DNA of 21,165 bases, taken from NCBI GenBank assembly GCA_045649205.1, contig JAZRPJ010000193.1, positions 1-21,165 on the forward strand. Reading direction: 5' to 3'. This document shows positions 6,581-14,492 of the stretch, piece after piece (the stretch's first letter is position 1; each line of letters starts with the position of its first letter). The position numbers were made by a program, and so were the translations under genes. This stretch comes from Flemingiibacterium sp045649205 (GTDB lineage: Bacteria > Bacillota > Clostridia > Oscillospirales > CAG-272). The notes below the pieces were generated by a model. It made no database searches. It saw only the letters and a program-made list of their open reading frames with translations, and had not been told where the DNA came from.

Positions 6581-8434
6581 ATGGAAGAAGAGAAAACGGC
6601 AAACCGCCGCGAGGAACTGCTTGAAAAGGCCAACAGCCTTCCCCAGCGTCCCGGTGTCTATATCATGCGTGACGGGGGCGGCAAGGTCATATATGTGGGT
6701 AAATCCCGTTCCCTTAAAAATAGAGTATCACAGTATTTCCACGAGTCGGCAAGCCACAACGAAAAGACTCGCCGCATGGTTATGTCCGTGGCGTCCTTCG
6801 ACTATATCCTCACAGACACCGAAATCGAAGCGCTCTCCCTTGAGAACAGCCTCATCAAGCAGTATTCTCCAAAGTATAATATAAAATTAAAGGATTCCAA
6901 GTCCTATCCCTATATAAAAATTACCATGAATGACGAATACCCGAAAATCACCGTGACAAGAAAACGTCTTGCTGACGGAGCGAAATACTACGGTCCCTAT
7001 TCGGGAATTACCGCCGTTTACAGCATCCTCGGAACGGTATGCAAATCCTTCGGCATCGCCTCCTGCGGCAAGGATTTTCCACGAGATATCGGCAAAAGTC
7101 GTCCCTGCCTCAATCATCATATCGGCATCTGCAGCGCTCCCTGCACCGGCAAGGTGTCCTCCGAGGAGTACAGAGAGGTATTCAAGGAAGTAAACGCCTT
7201 TCTCCGCGGCTCATTCAAGGAGTGTGAACAGGCACTCAGGGAAAAGATGGAATATGCCTCGGAGAATCTCATGTTCGAGGCAGCGGCGCGTTACCGTGAC
7301 CGTATCGAGGCATTGTCCAAGCTTTGGCAGCGGCAGAAGGTTGTCGGATCACCGGAGCTTGAGGAGGATGTGATCGCAATGTACAGCGACGATGTCTGCT
7401 CCTGCATCTCGGTATTTTACATCCGGGGTGGAAGCATCACGGACAGCGAGCATTTTCTCTTCCCGGCAGAAAAAATAATCGATGAAGAAAATATGAGCAC
7501 ATTCCTATCGGAGCTGTATAATATCAGAGAATATGTGCCAAAAGAAATACTTCTTGATTTTACTCTCCCGGACGAGGAGATTGAAGCGTTGGCGGAATCT
7601 ATACGGCTTCGCGTGGGGTATACCCCCGATCTTCGCACTCCCGAGCGCGGGGACAAGCGTCATCTCTGCGAAATGGTACGTGACAACGCAAGACAGCAGG
7701 CGGCGATCTACCGTGCCTCTGCGGAAAATGACAACAAAACCCTCGTAAAATTAGCGCAGATGTTAAAATTAGAGGTGGTTCCGGAGCGTATTGAGGCGTA
7801 CGATATCTCCAATTTCGGCAGCGATAATATCACCGCCGGTATGATCGTTTCGGAAAACGGCAAGTTGAAGAAATCCGATTACCGCACATTCAAGATAAAG
7901 ACCACCGACGGAGTTGACGACTATGGCGCAATGCGTGAGGCACTGTCACGCAGACTTTCACATCTTACCGATGAATCCTTCGGAGCACCACCGGACCTTA
8001 TTCTCCTTGACGGCGGCAAGGGGCATGTGGGCGTGATACGGGAACTGATGGCAGAGCTTGGGTGCGAGATCCCCGTATTCGGCATGGTCAAAGACGAATA
8101 TCACAAAACACGCGCTCTTACAGATGACGAAAATGAAATCAGCATTGCAAAAGAGCAGTCGGTATTCACATTTATTTACAGACTCCAGGACGAGGTCCAC
8201 AGATACACCGTTGGCAGAATGGAAAACGCTAAATCAAAGACACTGAAGCATTCAACTCTTGAAAATATCGAGGGAATCGGCAAGATCAAGGCGAGAAATC
8301 TCCTTGCGGCGTTTAAGAGCATTGCCGCCATCAAGAAGGCGGACAAAATCGCACTCACACGGGTGGCAGGCATCACCGATGCCAACGCCGACGCCATAAT
8401 CGAATACTATAGCAAAGGAAGCAACGAAAAATGA
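6581..8434 (+). CDS. uvrC: Excinuclease ABC subunit UvrC
   Basis: UvrC makes both incisions around a DNA lesion in nucleotide excision repair after UvrA/UvrB loading. The 617-residue protein has all expected parts. The GIY-YIG nuclease for the 3' cut is at about 20-100, with RPGVYIMR and YVGKSRSLKNRV. A four-cysteine cluster, C162, C176, C184 and C188 (RPCLNHHIGICSAPC), matches the reported iron-sulfur site. The UvrB-binding UVR helix pair lies at about 203-240. The RNase H-like 5' nuclease has AYDISN, LLDGGKGH and LQDEVHR. The C-terminal double helix-hairpin-helix includes IEGIGKIKA and VAGIT. The ATG has AGGAG six bases upstream. The stop overlaps the rsmD start in an ATGA. In many Clostridia uvrC neighbours hprK; here its neighbour is HPr itself. 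Confidence 0.97.
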   Translation: MEEEKTANRREELLEKANSLPQRPGVYIMRDGGGKVIYVGKSRSLKNRVSQYFHESASHNEKTRRMVMSVASFDYILTDTEIEALSLENSLIKQYSPKYNIKLKDSKSYPYIKITMNDEYPKITVTRKRLADGAKYYGPYSGITAVYSILGTVCKSFGIASCGKDFPRDIGKSRPCLNHHIGICSAPCTGKVSSEEYREVFKEVNAFLRGSFKECEQALREKMEYASENLMFEAAARYRDRIEALSKLWQRQKVVGSPELEEDVIAMYSDDVCSCISVFYIRGGSITDSEHFLFPAEKIIDEENMSTFLSELYNIREYVPKEILLDFTLPDEEIEALAESIRLRVGYTPDLRTPERGDKRHLCEMVRDNARQQAAIYRASAENDNKTLVKLAQMLKLEVVPERIEAYDISNFGSDNITAGMIVSENGKLKKSDYRTFKIKTTDGVDDYGAMREALSRRLSHLTDESFGAPPDLILLDGGKGHVGVIRELMAELGCEIPVFGMVKDEYHKTRALTDDENEISIAKEQSVFTFIYRLQDEVHRYTVGRMENAKSKTLKHSTLENIEGIGKIKARNLLAAFKSIAAIKKADKIALTRVAGITDANADAIIEYYSKGSNEK

Positions 8435-8988
8435 GAATAATCACAGGCACGGCAAGGGGTATTAAGCTTGCCACATTAGAGGGGACATCCACAAGACCCA
8501 CGGCGGAAAGAGTCAAAGAGGCCATATTCAGCATGATACAGTTTGACCTGCCGGACTCTTATGTTCTGGATCTTTTCGCAGGTAGCGGTCAGTTGGGGCT
8601 TGAGGCGTTAAGCCGAGGAGCGGAGAAGGCGCATCTTGTTGACCGCTCAATGGATGCTTATGCGGTAATCAAGCAGAACGCACAGAAGACCGGTTTATGG
8701 AGCAGATGCCGTCTTGTTGCGGCGGATTATGCGGAATATCTTCGTGTGACGAAGGACATTAAGTTTGATTTTGTATTCCTTGATCCGCCTTACGGAAGCG
8801 GATTTTTAAAGGATTCACTTTCAAAGCTTGCTGATTCAGATATTCTTGCGGATGGGGCTTGGATCTTCGCCGAGGATGAAACTGATGATCCGTTCAATGG
8901 CGATAAAAAGCTTGCGGACAAGTACGAAATTGTAAAGCAGAACAGATACGGAAGAGTGTATATTACCGTTCTGACGCTGAAGAGGTAA
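8431..8988 (+). CDS. rsmD: 16S rRNA (guanine966-N2)-methyltransferase RsmD
   Basis: RsmD methylates N2 of G966 in helix 31 of 16S rRNA, using S-adenosylmethionine on assembled 30S particles. The 185-residue protein is a normal-length class I methyltransferase. It opens with MRIITGTARG, followed by TRPTAERVKEAIF (21-33). The AdoMet loop is DLFAGSGQLGLEALSRGA (47-64), with acidic D71 after strand 2, and the catalytic motif IV is DPPY (118-121). The family usually reads DLFAGTGALG, so Q54 is a mild variant. Its start overlaps the uvrC stop by four bases, so it depends on uvrC transcription. The rsmD-coaD order that follows is a common bacterial pairing and supports the call. Confidence 0.95.
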   Translation: MRIITGTARGIKLATLEGTSTRPTAERVKEAIFSMIQFDLPDSYVLDLFAGSGQLGLEALSRGAEKAHLVDRSMDAYAVIKQNAQKTGLWSRCRLVAADYAEYLRVTKDIKFDFVFLDPPYGSGFLKDSLSKLADSDILADGAWIFAEDETDDPFNGDKKLADKYEIVKQNRYGRVYITVLTLKR

Positions 8989-9061
8989 AAGGGCGGCGTT
9001 TAGGAGAACGGGTCGCGTTTTTGAAAAAAGCTTCGCAAAAAACTTTATAAGGAGAACAGCT

Positions 9062-9556
9062 ATGTTAGATTCTAAAAAGGCTCTTATTTCGGGCAGCTTC
9101 GCGCCTCCGACTTTAGGGCATATGGATATTGTTTCCCGTGCGGCTAAGATCTTTGATGAGGTATGGGTAGTCGCATTTGTCAATTCCTCAAAGCCCGACA
9201 GATACACCGATGACGAGAAGCTCGAAATGTTAAATGCGGCTTTCGGCGGCATGGAAAACGTTCATGTTGATATTTATTCCGGTCTGCTGGCGGATTATGC
9301 GGAAAGCCGTGGAATCGGCACTATCGTTCGCGGCGCACGCTCGGCGACGGATTTTGACTATGAGCTGTCACTTTCCCTTATCAACCGCTCTATCTGTGAC
9401 GGGCTTGACACTGTGGTTATTCCTGCCGATTCGAAGTATGCTCACATAAGCTCCACTATGGTAAGTGAGCTTGTCCGCTACGGCAAGGATTTTTCGCCTT
9501 ATGTACCGAGGGGGGTTGCGGAGCTGCTTACACGGTATAAAAAGGAAAATGAATAA
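9062..9556 (+). CDS. coaD: Phosphopantetheine adenylyltransferase CoaD
   Basis: CoaD transfers AMP from ATP to 4'-phosphopantetheine, giving dephospho-CoA, the penultimate step of coenzyme A synthesis. At 164 residues the length is normal for this hexameric nucleotidyltransferase. Family motifs are recognisable: GSFAPPTLGH (11-20) for GTFDPxTxGH, the phosphate-binding RGARSATDFDYE (90-101) with both arginines, and ISSTMVSEL (129-137). The first motif departs from the family, with alanine in the usual aspartate position (residue 14), proline at 15 and leucine at 18; the GH pair and the arginines are intact. Placement after rsmD supports the assignment. AAGGAG ends eight bases before the ATG. 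It is followed by 184 AT-rich bases with no clear terminator before the dcw promoter. Confidence 0.92.
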   Translation: MLDSKKALISGSFAPPTLGHMDIVSRAAKIFDEVWVVAFVNSSKPDRYTDDEKLEMLNAAFGGMENVHVDIYSGLLADYAESRGIGTIVRGARSATDFDYELSLSLINRSICDGLDTVVIPADSKYAHISSTMVSELVRYGKDFSPYVPRGVAELLTRYKKENE

Positions 9557-9667
9557 TAAAATTCATTTTATGTAAAATATTGTAAACGGGGTAGGATAAA
9601 ATATCCGAAAAAATGCAAATATTTCAAAAAAATTTGAATATTGTCAAAAAAAATCTCACAAAAACTA

Positions 9668-9696
9668 TTGAAATTATCAGCTATATGTTGTATAAT
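9668..9696 (+). promoter_or_regulatory. Sigma-A promoter of the dcw cluster
   Basis: TTGAAA (9668-9673), a 17-base spacer and a perfect TATAAT (9691-9696). Transcription would begin near 9703, inside the first MraZ box. This is the only strong promoter I find for the genes from mraZ to murG. Confidence 0.85.
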
Positions 9697-9701
9697 AATG
9701 G

Positions 9702-9726
9702 TGGTGGAAATTGGTTTAAAGTGGTG
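9702..9726 (+). promoter_or_regulatory. MraZ operator: three phased TGGTK boxes
   Basis: TGGTG (9702-9706), TGGTT (9712-9716) and TGGTG (9722-9726) lie exactly 10 bases apart, separated by five-base spacers GAAAT and TAAAG. Repeats of this type, one helical turn apart, are the known MraZ binding sites upstream of mraZ in several phyla. They start six bases after the -10 and overlap the expected transcript start, so MraZ should repress its own operon by blocking the promoter. Extra TGG triplets at 9699 and 9705 are out of phase. Confidence 0.8.
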
Positions 9727-9750
9727 CAATTTCCCAAATAATGTACGAGA

Positions 9751-9756
9751 GAGGGG
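9751..9756 (+). promoter_or_regulatory. Ribosome site that sets the mraZ start
   Basis: GAGGGG lies five bases before GTG 9762 and eight before GTG 9765. The ATG at 9741 has no such site upstream, so translation most likely begins at one of the GTG codons. Confidence 0.6.
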
Positions 9757-9764
9757 TGAGCGTG

Positions 9765-10184
9765 GTGCTGACCGGTGAATATTTACATACGATCGACTCA
9801 AAAAAACGTGTTTTCGTGCCGGCGAAGCTCCGCGAAAGCCTTGGAGAAACCTTCATTCTTGCCCGAAATGTGGACGGCTGCCTTTCCCTCTATCACATGG
9901 ACGAATGGAAAAAGCTGATCGACAAGCTGTCGGCACTTCCCGACACACAGACCAGACCGATAAAGCGTTTTCTCTTCACCTTTGCCTGCGATGTGACACC
10001 CGATTCCCACGGACGCATAACTCTCCCCCAGGGACTTCGCGAGTATGCGGATCTTCAGCATGATGTAGCATTCCTCGGCGTGGGTGACCATGCGGAGCTG
10101 TGGGCTGCTGAACGTTGGGATGCCATCAAGAACGGCGACAGCGCAGATGAAATCAAGTCGCAGATGAAGGAGCTTGGGCTTTAA
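9765..10184 (+). CDS. mraZ: Transcriptional regulator MraZ
   Basis: MraZ is a ring-forming DNA-binding protein of the AbrB/SpoVT-like fold that represses the dcw operon from upstream direct repeats. From GTG 9765 the product is 139 residues starting MLTGEYLHTIDSKKR, the standard family N-terminus. Two tandem half-domains are visible: the first with DSKKRVFVPAKLR, the second with DSHGRITLPQGLREYA and then GVGDHAELW. Each carries the DxxxR DNA-binding motif, the first with lysine where glycine is usual. Upstream in-frame starts exist (ATG 9741, GTG 9756, GTG 9762), but the ribosome site GAGGGG favours 9762 or 9765. Three matched boxes sit just upstream. The stop shares a base with rsmH (TAATG). 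Confidence 0.93.
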   Translation: MLTGEYLHTIDSKKRVFVPAKLRESLGETFILARNVDGCLSLYHMDEWKKLIDKLSALPDTQTRPIKRFLFTFACDVTPDSHGRITLPQGLREYADLQHDVAFLGVGDHAELWAAERWDAIKNGDSADEIKSQMKELGL

Positions 10185-11137
10185 TGAACGAGAATCCTAC
10201 AGTTTTTTCGCACTATTCGGTCCTTCTGAACGAATCGGTTGAGGGACTCAACATAAATCCCGAGGGCATATATATGGACTGCACCCTGGGCGGCGGCGGT
10301 CATTCCGAAGCTATTGCATCAAAGCTGACAAGCGGACGGCTTATCGCCATCGATCAGGACATAGCGGCGATCAACGCCTCAAAAAAGCGCCTTGCTCCAT
10401 ATGCCGACAGAATCACTTTTGTACATGACAATTTCCGAAATGCCGGTGATATTGTCGCCAAACTTGGACTTGAAAAAATAGACGGCGCGGTCATCGACCT
10501 TGGAGTGTCATCCTATCAGCTTGATACCCCGGAGCGTGGCTTTTCCTATATGCACGATGCTCCCCTTGATATGCGTATGAATCCAGAGAGTGAGCTTTCC
10601 GCCTACACGGTAGTGAACACCTACAGCGAGGAGCACTTAAAAAAGCTGATTTACGAATACAGTGAAGAACGGTTCGCCCCGAGAATCGCATCGAAAATCT
10701 GTGCCGCAAGAGAGGCTTCACCTATTGAAACAACCTATCAGCTTGTTGACATCATAAAATCCGCCATCCCGGCAAAAGCCCGTGAGGACGGTCCTCATCC
10801 GGCAAAGCGTACATTCCAGGCGATACGTATTGAGGTCAATTCCGAGCTTGATATTATCGAGCCCACACTTCGCTCGCTTATTTCTCTACTTGGAAAAGGG
10901 GGAAGGCTGTCAGTGATCACCTTCCATTCCCTTGAGGACAGAATTGTAAAGCAGACCTTCAAGGATGCAGCAGTCGGCTGTACCTGTCCGCCGAATTTCC
11001 CTGTATGCATCTGCCAAAACAAACCGAAAATCAAGGTAATTACAAGCAAACCTATTCTCCCCTCTAAAAGGGAGCTTGAGGAGAATCCACGCTCCCGAAG
11101 CGCAAAGCTTCGTATCTGCGAGGGAACAGGAATTTAA
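10184..11137 (+). CDS. rsmH: 16S rRNA (cytosine1402-N4)-methyltransferase RsmH
   Basis: RsmH (MraW) methylates N4 of C1402 in the P-site region of 16S rRNA using S-adenosylmethionine. It is nearly always the second gene of the dcw cluster. The 317-residue product has the expected motifs: HYSVLLNE (10-17), the AdoMet loop DCTLGGGGHS (32-41), GVSSYQLDTPERGFSY (107-122), LDMRMNP (128-134), YSEERFAPRIA (159-169), PAKRTFQAIRIEVN (206-219), ITFHSLEDRIVK (245-256) and the C-terminal SRSAKLRI (304-311). A CTCPPNFPVCIC cysteine pattern (266-277) may bind metal, as often seen in this family. It overlaps mraZ by one base. Confidence 0.97.
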   Translation: MNENPTVFSHYSVLLNESVEGLNINPEGIYMDCTLGGGGHSEAIASKLTSGRLIAIDQDIAAINASKKRLAPYADRITFVHDNFRNAGDIVAKLGLEKIDGAVIDLGVSSYQLDTPERGFSYMHDAPLDMRMNPESELSAYTVVNTYSEEHLKKLIYEYSEERFAPRIASKICAAREASPIETTYQLVDIIKSAIPAKAREDGPHPAKRTFQAIRIEVNSELDIIEPTLRSLISLLGKGGRLSVITFHSLEDRIVKQTFKDAAVGCTCPPNFPVCICQNKPKIKVITSKPILPSKRELEENPRSRSAKLRICEGTGI

Positions 11138-11184
11138 AAATTCCCGGAAATTAAAAAAGAAAACTAAAGAAAGGATGTGAAAAT

Positions 11185-11958
11185 ATGACCGGAGCAGAGG
11201 CTACCTTCAAAAAGAAAAAGAATAATACCCCCTCTGTTGACGGACGTATTTCCACACATCCGTCCTATACCGAATATTCCTGGGATACATTGGTTGCAAG
11301 CCGTCCGAAGCCTGCCAGAGATATTAAACAGTCATCCGCTGCGGCGAGAAATACCGCCGGGATTCCGAGAGTGAATACCGGTGCGATTCCGAAGGTCGGT
11401 ACAGCAAAGCCCGGCACGGCGCAGCCCGGTACAAAGAGCCGTACCGCCGAAAAAACTGCCGCCAGAAGGGAAGCAAAAGCCAAGGCTGTCGCAGTAGAAA
11501 AAGCGGAGAAAAAGGCGCGTATCCGAAAGAAATCCGTAGTCGCCATACATACAATTGCGGTTGACAAGAAATATTCCTTCCCACTTTCAATCGTGCTTCT
11601 GGCACTTACATTTACTATTCTCATCATGGCTACTGTCACTACATCGGTACAGATAAGTGAGATCACCGCCGTGAACGCGAATCTCAGAAGAGAATATAAC
11701 GGACTTCTGTCCGACGAGAACGAGCTTCGCCTTCTTCTTGAAACAAGAGATGACCTTCGTGTGGTTGAAACCGTTGCCAAGGAAGAATACGGAATGATCA
11801 AAAAGGACCAGGTTGAAAGATATTACCTTACCGTACATAAAGAGGATAAGATCGAAATTGTTGAAGAGGTAAAAGAAGAAACTACCGGCATTTTCGACGG
11901 AATCATGAGCTTTGGCGGTGCTGTTGCCAAACGTATTCGCAACTTCTTCGGATTTTAA
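11185..11958 (+). CDS. ftsL: FtsL-like septal protein with long N-terminal extension
   Basis: FtsL is a bitopic divisome protein that forms a coiled coil with DivIC/FtsB and activates the septal FtsW-PBP pair. Identity rests on position between rsmH and the PBP gene and on topology: a cytoplasmic part, one membrane helix at about 132-154, a coiled coil at about 157-192, then VVETVAKEEYGMIKKDQV, the short GM-containing tail typical of FtsL/DivIC. At 257 residues it is about twice the usual length. The extra part is a roughly 130-residue cytoplasmic region rich in Ala, Lys, Arg, Pro and Thr. It includes TG/PGT repeats at 65-85 and a charged helical stretch at 88-117. A 24-residue C-terminal segment (IFDGIMSFGGAVAKRIRNFF) may be an amphipathic helix. 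Orthology to DivIC cannot be excluded. Confidence 0.78.
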   Translation: MTGAEATFKKKKNNTPSVDGRISTHPSYTEYSWDTLVASRPKPARDIKQSSAAARNTAGIPRVNTGAIPKVGTAKPGTAQPGTKSRTAEKTAARREAKAKAVAVEKAEKKARIRKKSVVAIHTIAVDKKYSFPLSIVLLALTFTILIMATVTTSVQISEITAVNANLRREYNGLLSDENELRLLLETRDDLRVVETVAKEEYGMIKKDQVERYYLTVHKEDKIEIVEEVKEETTGIFDGIMSFGGAVAKRIRNFFGF

Positions 11959-12094
11959 ATCACAGGTATTATTTCAGGCTTCTTTAAGTATTATGTAATT
12001 ATAAGCGTATCATTTAAGCAAAATGACTTCGGAGAGTAAGCATAGGGCTTACTCTCCGTAATTTGCCATATAACGAAGTTCAACGGAGGTAAAA
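11959..12094. other. ftsL-PBP spacer
   Basis: This is the longest gap inside the dcw run, at 136 bases. It has no plausible gene and I could not find a well-spaced sigma-A promoter in it. Its main content is the perfect hairpin annotated separately. The last part carries GGAGGT (12085-12090), the ribosome site of the PBP gene. Confidence 0.6.
12030..12058 (+). repeat. Perfect hairpin between ftsL and the PBP gene
   Basis: CGGAGAGTAAGC (12030-12041) and GCTTACTCTCCG (12047-12058) form a 12-bp stem with an ATAGG loop. The following sequence is TAATTT, not a proper T-run, so it would be at best a weak or partial terminator. It could also be an mRNA-processing or stabilising element that sets the ratio of mraZ-rsmH-ftsL to downstream message. 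Confidence 0.7.
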
Positions 12095-14425
12095 ATGCTA
12101 TTTTCAAATAGGAAAAACAGATCTCACCGCCGGATTCTGACCTTTTGTCTGTTCATCATCATAGGATGGACATATCTTATATTGCGTCTTGGAGCACTGC
12201 AAATTATCGATCACGATAAGTATCAGGCAATCGTTGTTGACCAGCTCACAAGAGAAACCACGACAAATGCCAACCGCGGAAAGATCTACGACATCAATAT
12301 GAATCTTCTCGCCACTAATACTACAGTTTACCGTGTGTTTATTTCCCCAAACGCCATCAGAAGCTTTGAGGATGAGGCCGATGACTATGAGCGCGGCGAG
12401 GCGGCGGCCAAAATTGCAAACAAGCTGGTTGAAGTTCTTGGGGTGGATTATAATACTGTCATCGAAAAATCCCAGAAAGTCAACCGTCTGGACGAAACTA
12501 TAAAGAAAAATGTTCCTCCGGAGACAGCGAATATTCTTCGCGAATTCATAAACGAAAATAAATTTTCGGGGCTTCTTAATTTAGAGGCAGGTACAAAGCG
12601 TTACTATTGCTTCGGCGACCTTGCCTGCCATCTTCTCGGCTTCACAAATTCCGACGGCGACGGAGTTTACGGAATTGAGGCAACCTACAACAATTATCTA
12701 AAGGGCGTATCGGGAAGATACATAATCGCCATGGATGCTCACTACAATGATATGCCCTTCAAATACGAAAGCTATGTCGGTGCGGAAAACGGTGTAAATG
12801 CAATATCCACTATGGATATGCGTCTTCAGTACGAGCTTGAAAATCAGCTTATTGCCGCAAGCGAGTCCTCAAACGCAGGTAACCGTGTCTGCGGTATTGT
12901 CATGGACGTTAACACCGGCGGCATTTTGGCGGCGGCGGTAGTCCCGAGCTACGACTGCAACGACCCTTATGCCCTTGATGAGACACATCAGGCAAAGCTT
13001 GCGGCAAGCGGATTTGCAGAGGGAAGCGAAGAATACAACGCTTTGCGTACCCAGTATATCTACGAAATGTGGAACAACAAAATAGTCAGCGAACCTTACG
13101 AGCCGGGTTCTACCTTCAAGATCATAACCTCCGCTATTGCCCTTGAGGAGGGGGTTGTGTCCGTTGATGATCCCTTCTACTGCCCCGGTTATTACATGGT
13201 TAAAGGCTATGGCGAGCCTATCAAATGCCACCGTACGACCGGTCACGGACAGCTGACCTTTGCCAGAGGACTCCAGCAGTCTTGCAACCCTCTCATGATG
13301 AATACCGTTGAAAAGATCGGCCTTGAAACCTTCTACAAGTATTTCGAAGCATTGGGCTACACCACAAAAACCGGCGTAGACCTTACCGGTGAGGCAAGGG
13401 GCATCTACCTTGACGAAAAAAATATGCACAACGTGGAACTTGCGGTCTACTCCTTCGGACAGACCTTTAAGGCGACTCCACTGCAGCAGCTGACGGCTAT
13501 ATGCACCATCGCCAACGGCGGATATCTCGTAACTCCTCATGCGGTGAGCAGTCTTGTTGACGATGACGGAAATGTGATAGCGACCTATGACGATTCGAAG
13601 AAGGTACAGATCTTCTCCTCCGAGGTTTGCGAAACCGTCACAAAGATTCTCGCCGAGGGCGTTGCTACCGACGGCGGTGCTAAAAACGCCTACACCAAGG
13701 GCTACAGTGTCGCCGCGAAGACCGGTACTTCCCAGAAGCAGGACAAATACGTTTACTACGACGAGGAAGGCAATGAGGTTACAGCAGAGGACGAGTGGGT
13801 AAGCTATGAGCGTCCCTACCGTATCGGTTCAACCGTTGCATTTGCACCTGCCGAGGACCCGCAGATTGCGGTTATCATTATCGTTGACGAGCCTGACCCG
13901 GAAGCCAGCGGTACTTACGGAAGTATCGTTGCCGCACCGTATATTTCGAATTTCCTTTCTGCGGCGCTTCCTTATCTTGGCTACGATCCACAGTATACCG
14001 AGGAGGAGCTTGCAAAGCAGGACGTGGGTGTTACAAACCTTGCCGGACTTTCCGTGCAGGATGCCACATTCTACATCACAAACAGAAAGATCAAGTTTAA
14101 GGTTATCGGCAACGGAAATACCGTCACCGGTCAGAGCCCCGTCGGCGGAAGCAGACTTTCTCTTGACAGCGGTATTGTTTATCTCTATACGGGCGACGAG
14201 GAGATACTGAACACCGTCACGGTTCCCGATGTAATGGGACAGACCGCCGCCGCCTGCAACAAGACGATTATAAATTCCAAGCTGAATATAAAGATCCAAG
14301 GTGCTACAAACTATAATATCGGTGCCGGAGCGCAGGTCGTTTCCCAATCTCCGGAAGCCGGGACACTTGTTCCGCCGGGAACTATTGTAACCGTGGAATT
14401 CCGTTATCTCGACGGCACCGACTGA
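12095..14425 (+). CDS. Class B penicillin-binding protein, FtsI/SpoVD type, two PASTA domains
   Basis: This transpeptidase crosslinks septal or spore-cortex peptidoglycan as partner of FtsW/SpoVE. The 776-residue product has a basic cytoplasmic tip, one membrane anchor at about 15-36, and a PBP dimerisation domain from about 55 (NANRGKIYD at 58-66) to about 225. The transpeptidase domain has all three active-site motifs: S339-T-F-K342, S396-C-N398 and K542-T-G544. Two PASTA domains follow at about 645-700 (VTNLAGLSVQDA, SPVGG) and 706-770 (VTVPDVMGQTAAACN, SQSPEAGTLVPPG). PASTA repeats are typical of Gram-positive PBP2x, PBP2B and SpoVD. Only one class B PBP lies here, whereas B. subtilis has pbpB and spoVD in tandem, so I cannot say whether it serves division, sporulation or both. 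GGAGGT precedes the ATG by four bases. Confidence 0.93.
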   Translation: MLFSNRKNRSHRRILTFCLFIIIGWTYLILRLGALQIIDHDKYQAIVVDQLTRETTTNANRGKIYDINMNLLATNTTVYRVFISPNAIRSFEDEADDYERGEAAAKIANKLVEVLGVDYNTVIEKSQKVNRLDETIKKNVPPETANILREFINENKFSGLLNLEAGTKRYYCFGDLACHLLGFTNSDGDGVYGIEATYNNYLKGVSGRYIIAMDAHYNDMPFKYESYVGAENGVNAISTMDMRLQYELENQLIAASESSNAGNRVCGIVMDVNTGGILAAAVVPSYDCNDPYALDETHQAKLAASGFAEGSEEYNALRTQYIYEMWNNKIVSEPYEPGSTFKIITSAIALEEGVVSVDDPFYCPGYYMVKGYGEPIKCHRTTGHGQLTFARGLQQSCNPLMMNTVEKIGLETFYKYFEALGYTTKTGVDLTGEARGIYLDEKNMHNVELAVYSFGQTFKATPLQQLTAICTIANGGYLVTPHAVSSLVDDDGNVIATYDDSKKVQIFSSEVCETVTKILAEGVATDGGAKNAYTKGYSVAAKTGTSQKQDKYVYYDEEGNEVTAEDEWVSYERPYRIGSTVAFAPAEDPQIAVIIIVDEPDPEASGTYGSIVAAPYISNFLSAALPYLGYDPQYTEEELAKQDVGVTNLAGLSVQDATFYITNRKIKFKVIGNGNTVTGQSPVGGSRLSLDSGIVYLYTGDEEILNTVTVPDVMGQTAAACNKTIINSKLNIKIQGATNYNIGAGAQVVSQSPEAGTLVPPGTIVTVEFRYLDGTD

Positions 14426-14452
14426 TGTCATAAACCTACCGTTCTCTGCGTA

Positions 14453-14474
14453 AATATCATAACATAATGATATT
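14453..14474. repeat. AT-rich inverted repeat before murE
   Basis: AATATCAT (14453-14460) and ATGATATT (14467-14474) are perfect 8-base arms around AACATA. The right arm ends four bases before the murE ribosome site. It may be a weak hairpin affecting translation or an operator; with such AT-rich sequence it may also be chance. Confidence 0.4.
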
Positions 14475-14478
14475 ACTC

Positions 14479-14484
14479 GGAGGG
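14479..14484 (+). promoter_or_regulatory. Ribosome site that sets the murE start
   Basis: GGAGGG overlaps the GTG at 14484, which therefore cannot be its own start. The next in-frame start, TTG 14493, lies eight bases downstream at ideal spacing. Confidence 0.7.
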
Positions 14485-14492
14485 TGAATAAG

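Noticed and set aside
9557..9667. Several AT-rich inverted repeats (e.g. GGATA/TATCC at 9594-9606, and around 9619-9642) as a coaD terminator
   Set aside because: Stems are short or purely A/T and none is followed by a clean T-run; expected by chance in this AT-rich stretch.
9741..9764. ATG 9741 as the mraZ start
   Set aside because: No ribosome site lies before it and it adds residues not seen in the family; GTG 9762/9765 are better placed.
11964..12020. Possible promoter before the PBP gene (TATTAT, TATAAG)
   Set aside because: No -35 element with 16-18 base spacing; sporulation sigma consensus matches were too weak to claim.
12869..13540. 223-codon minus-strand open frame inside the PBP gene
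   Set aside because: It is antisense to the transpeptidase domain with its active-site motifs intact; no independent evidence of translation.
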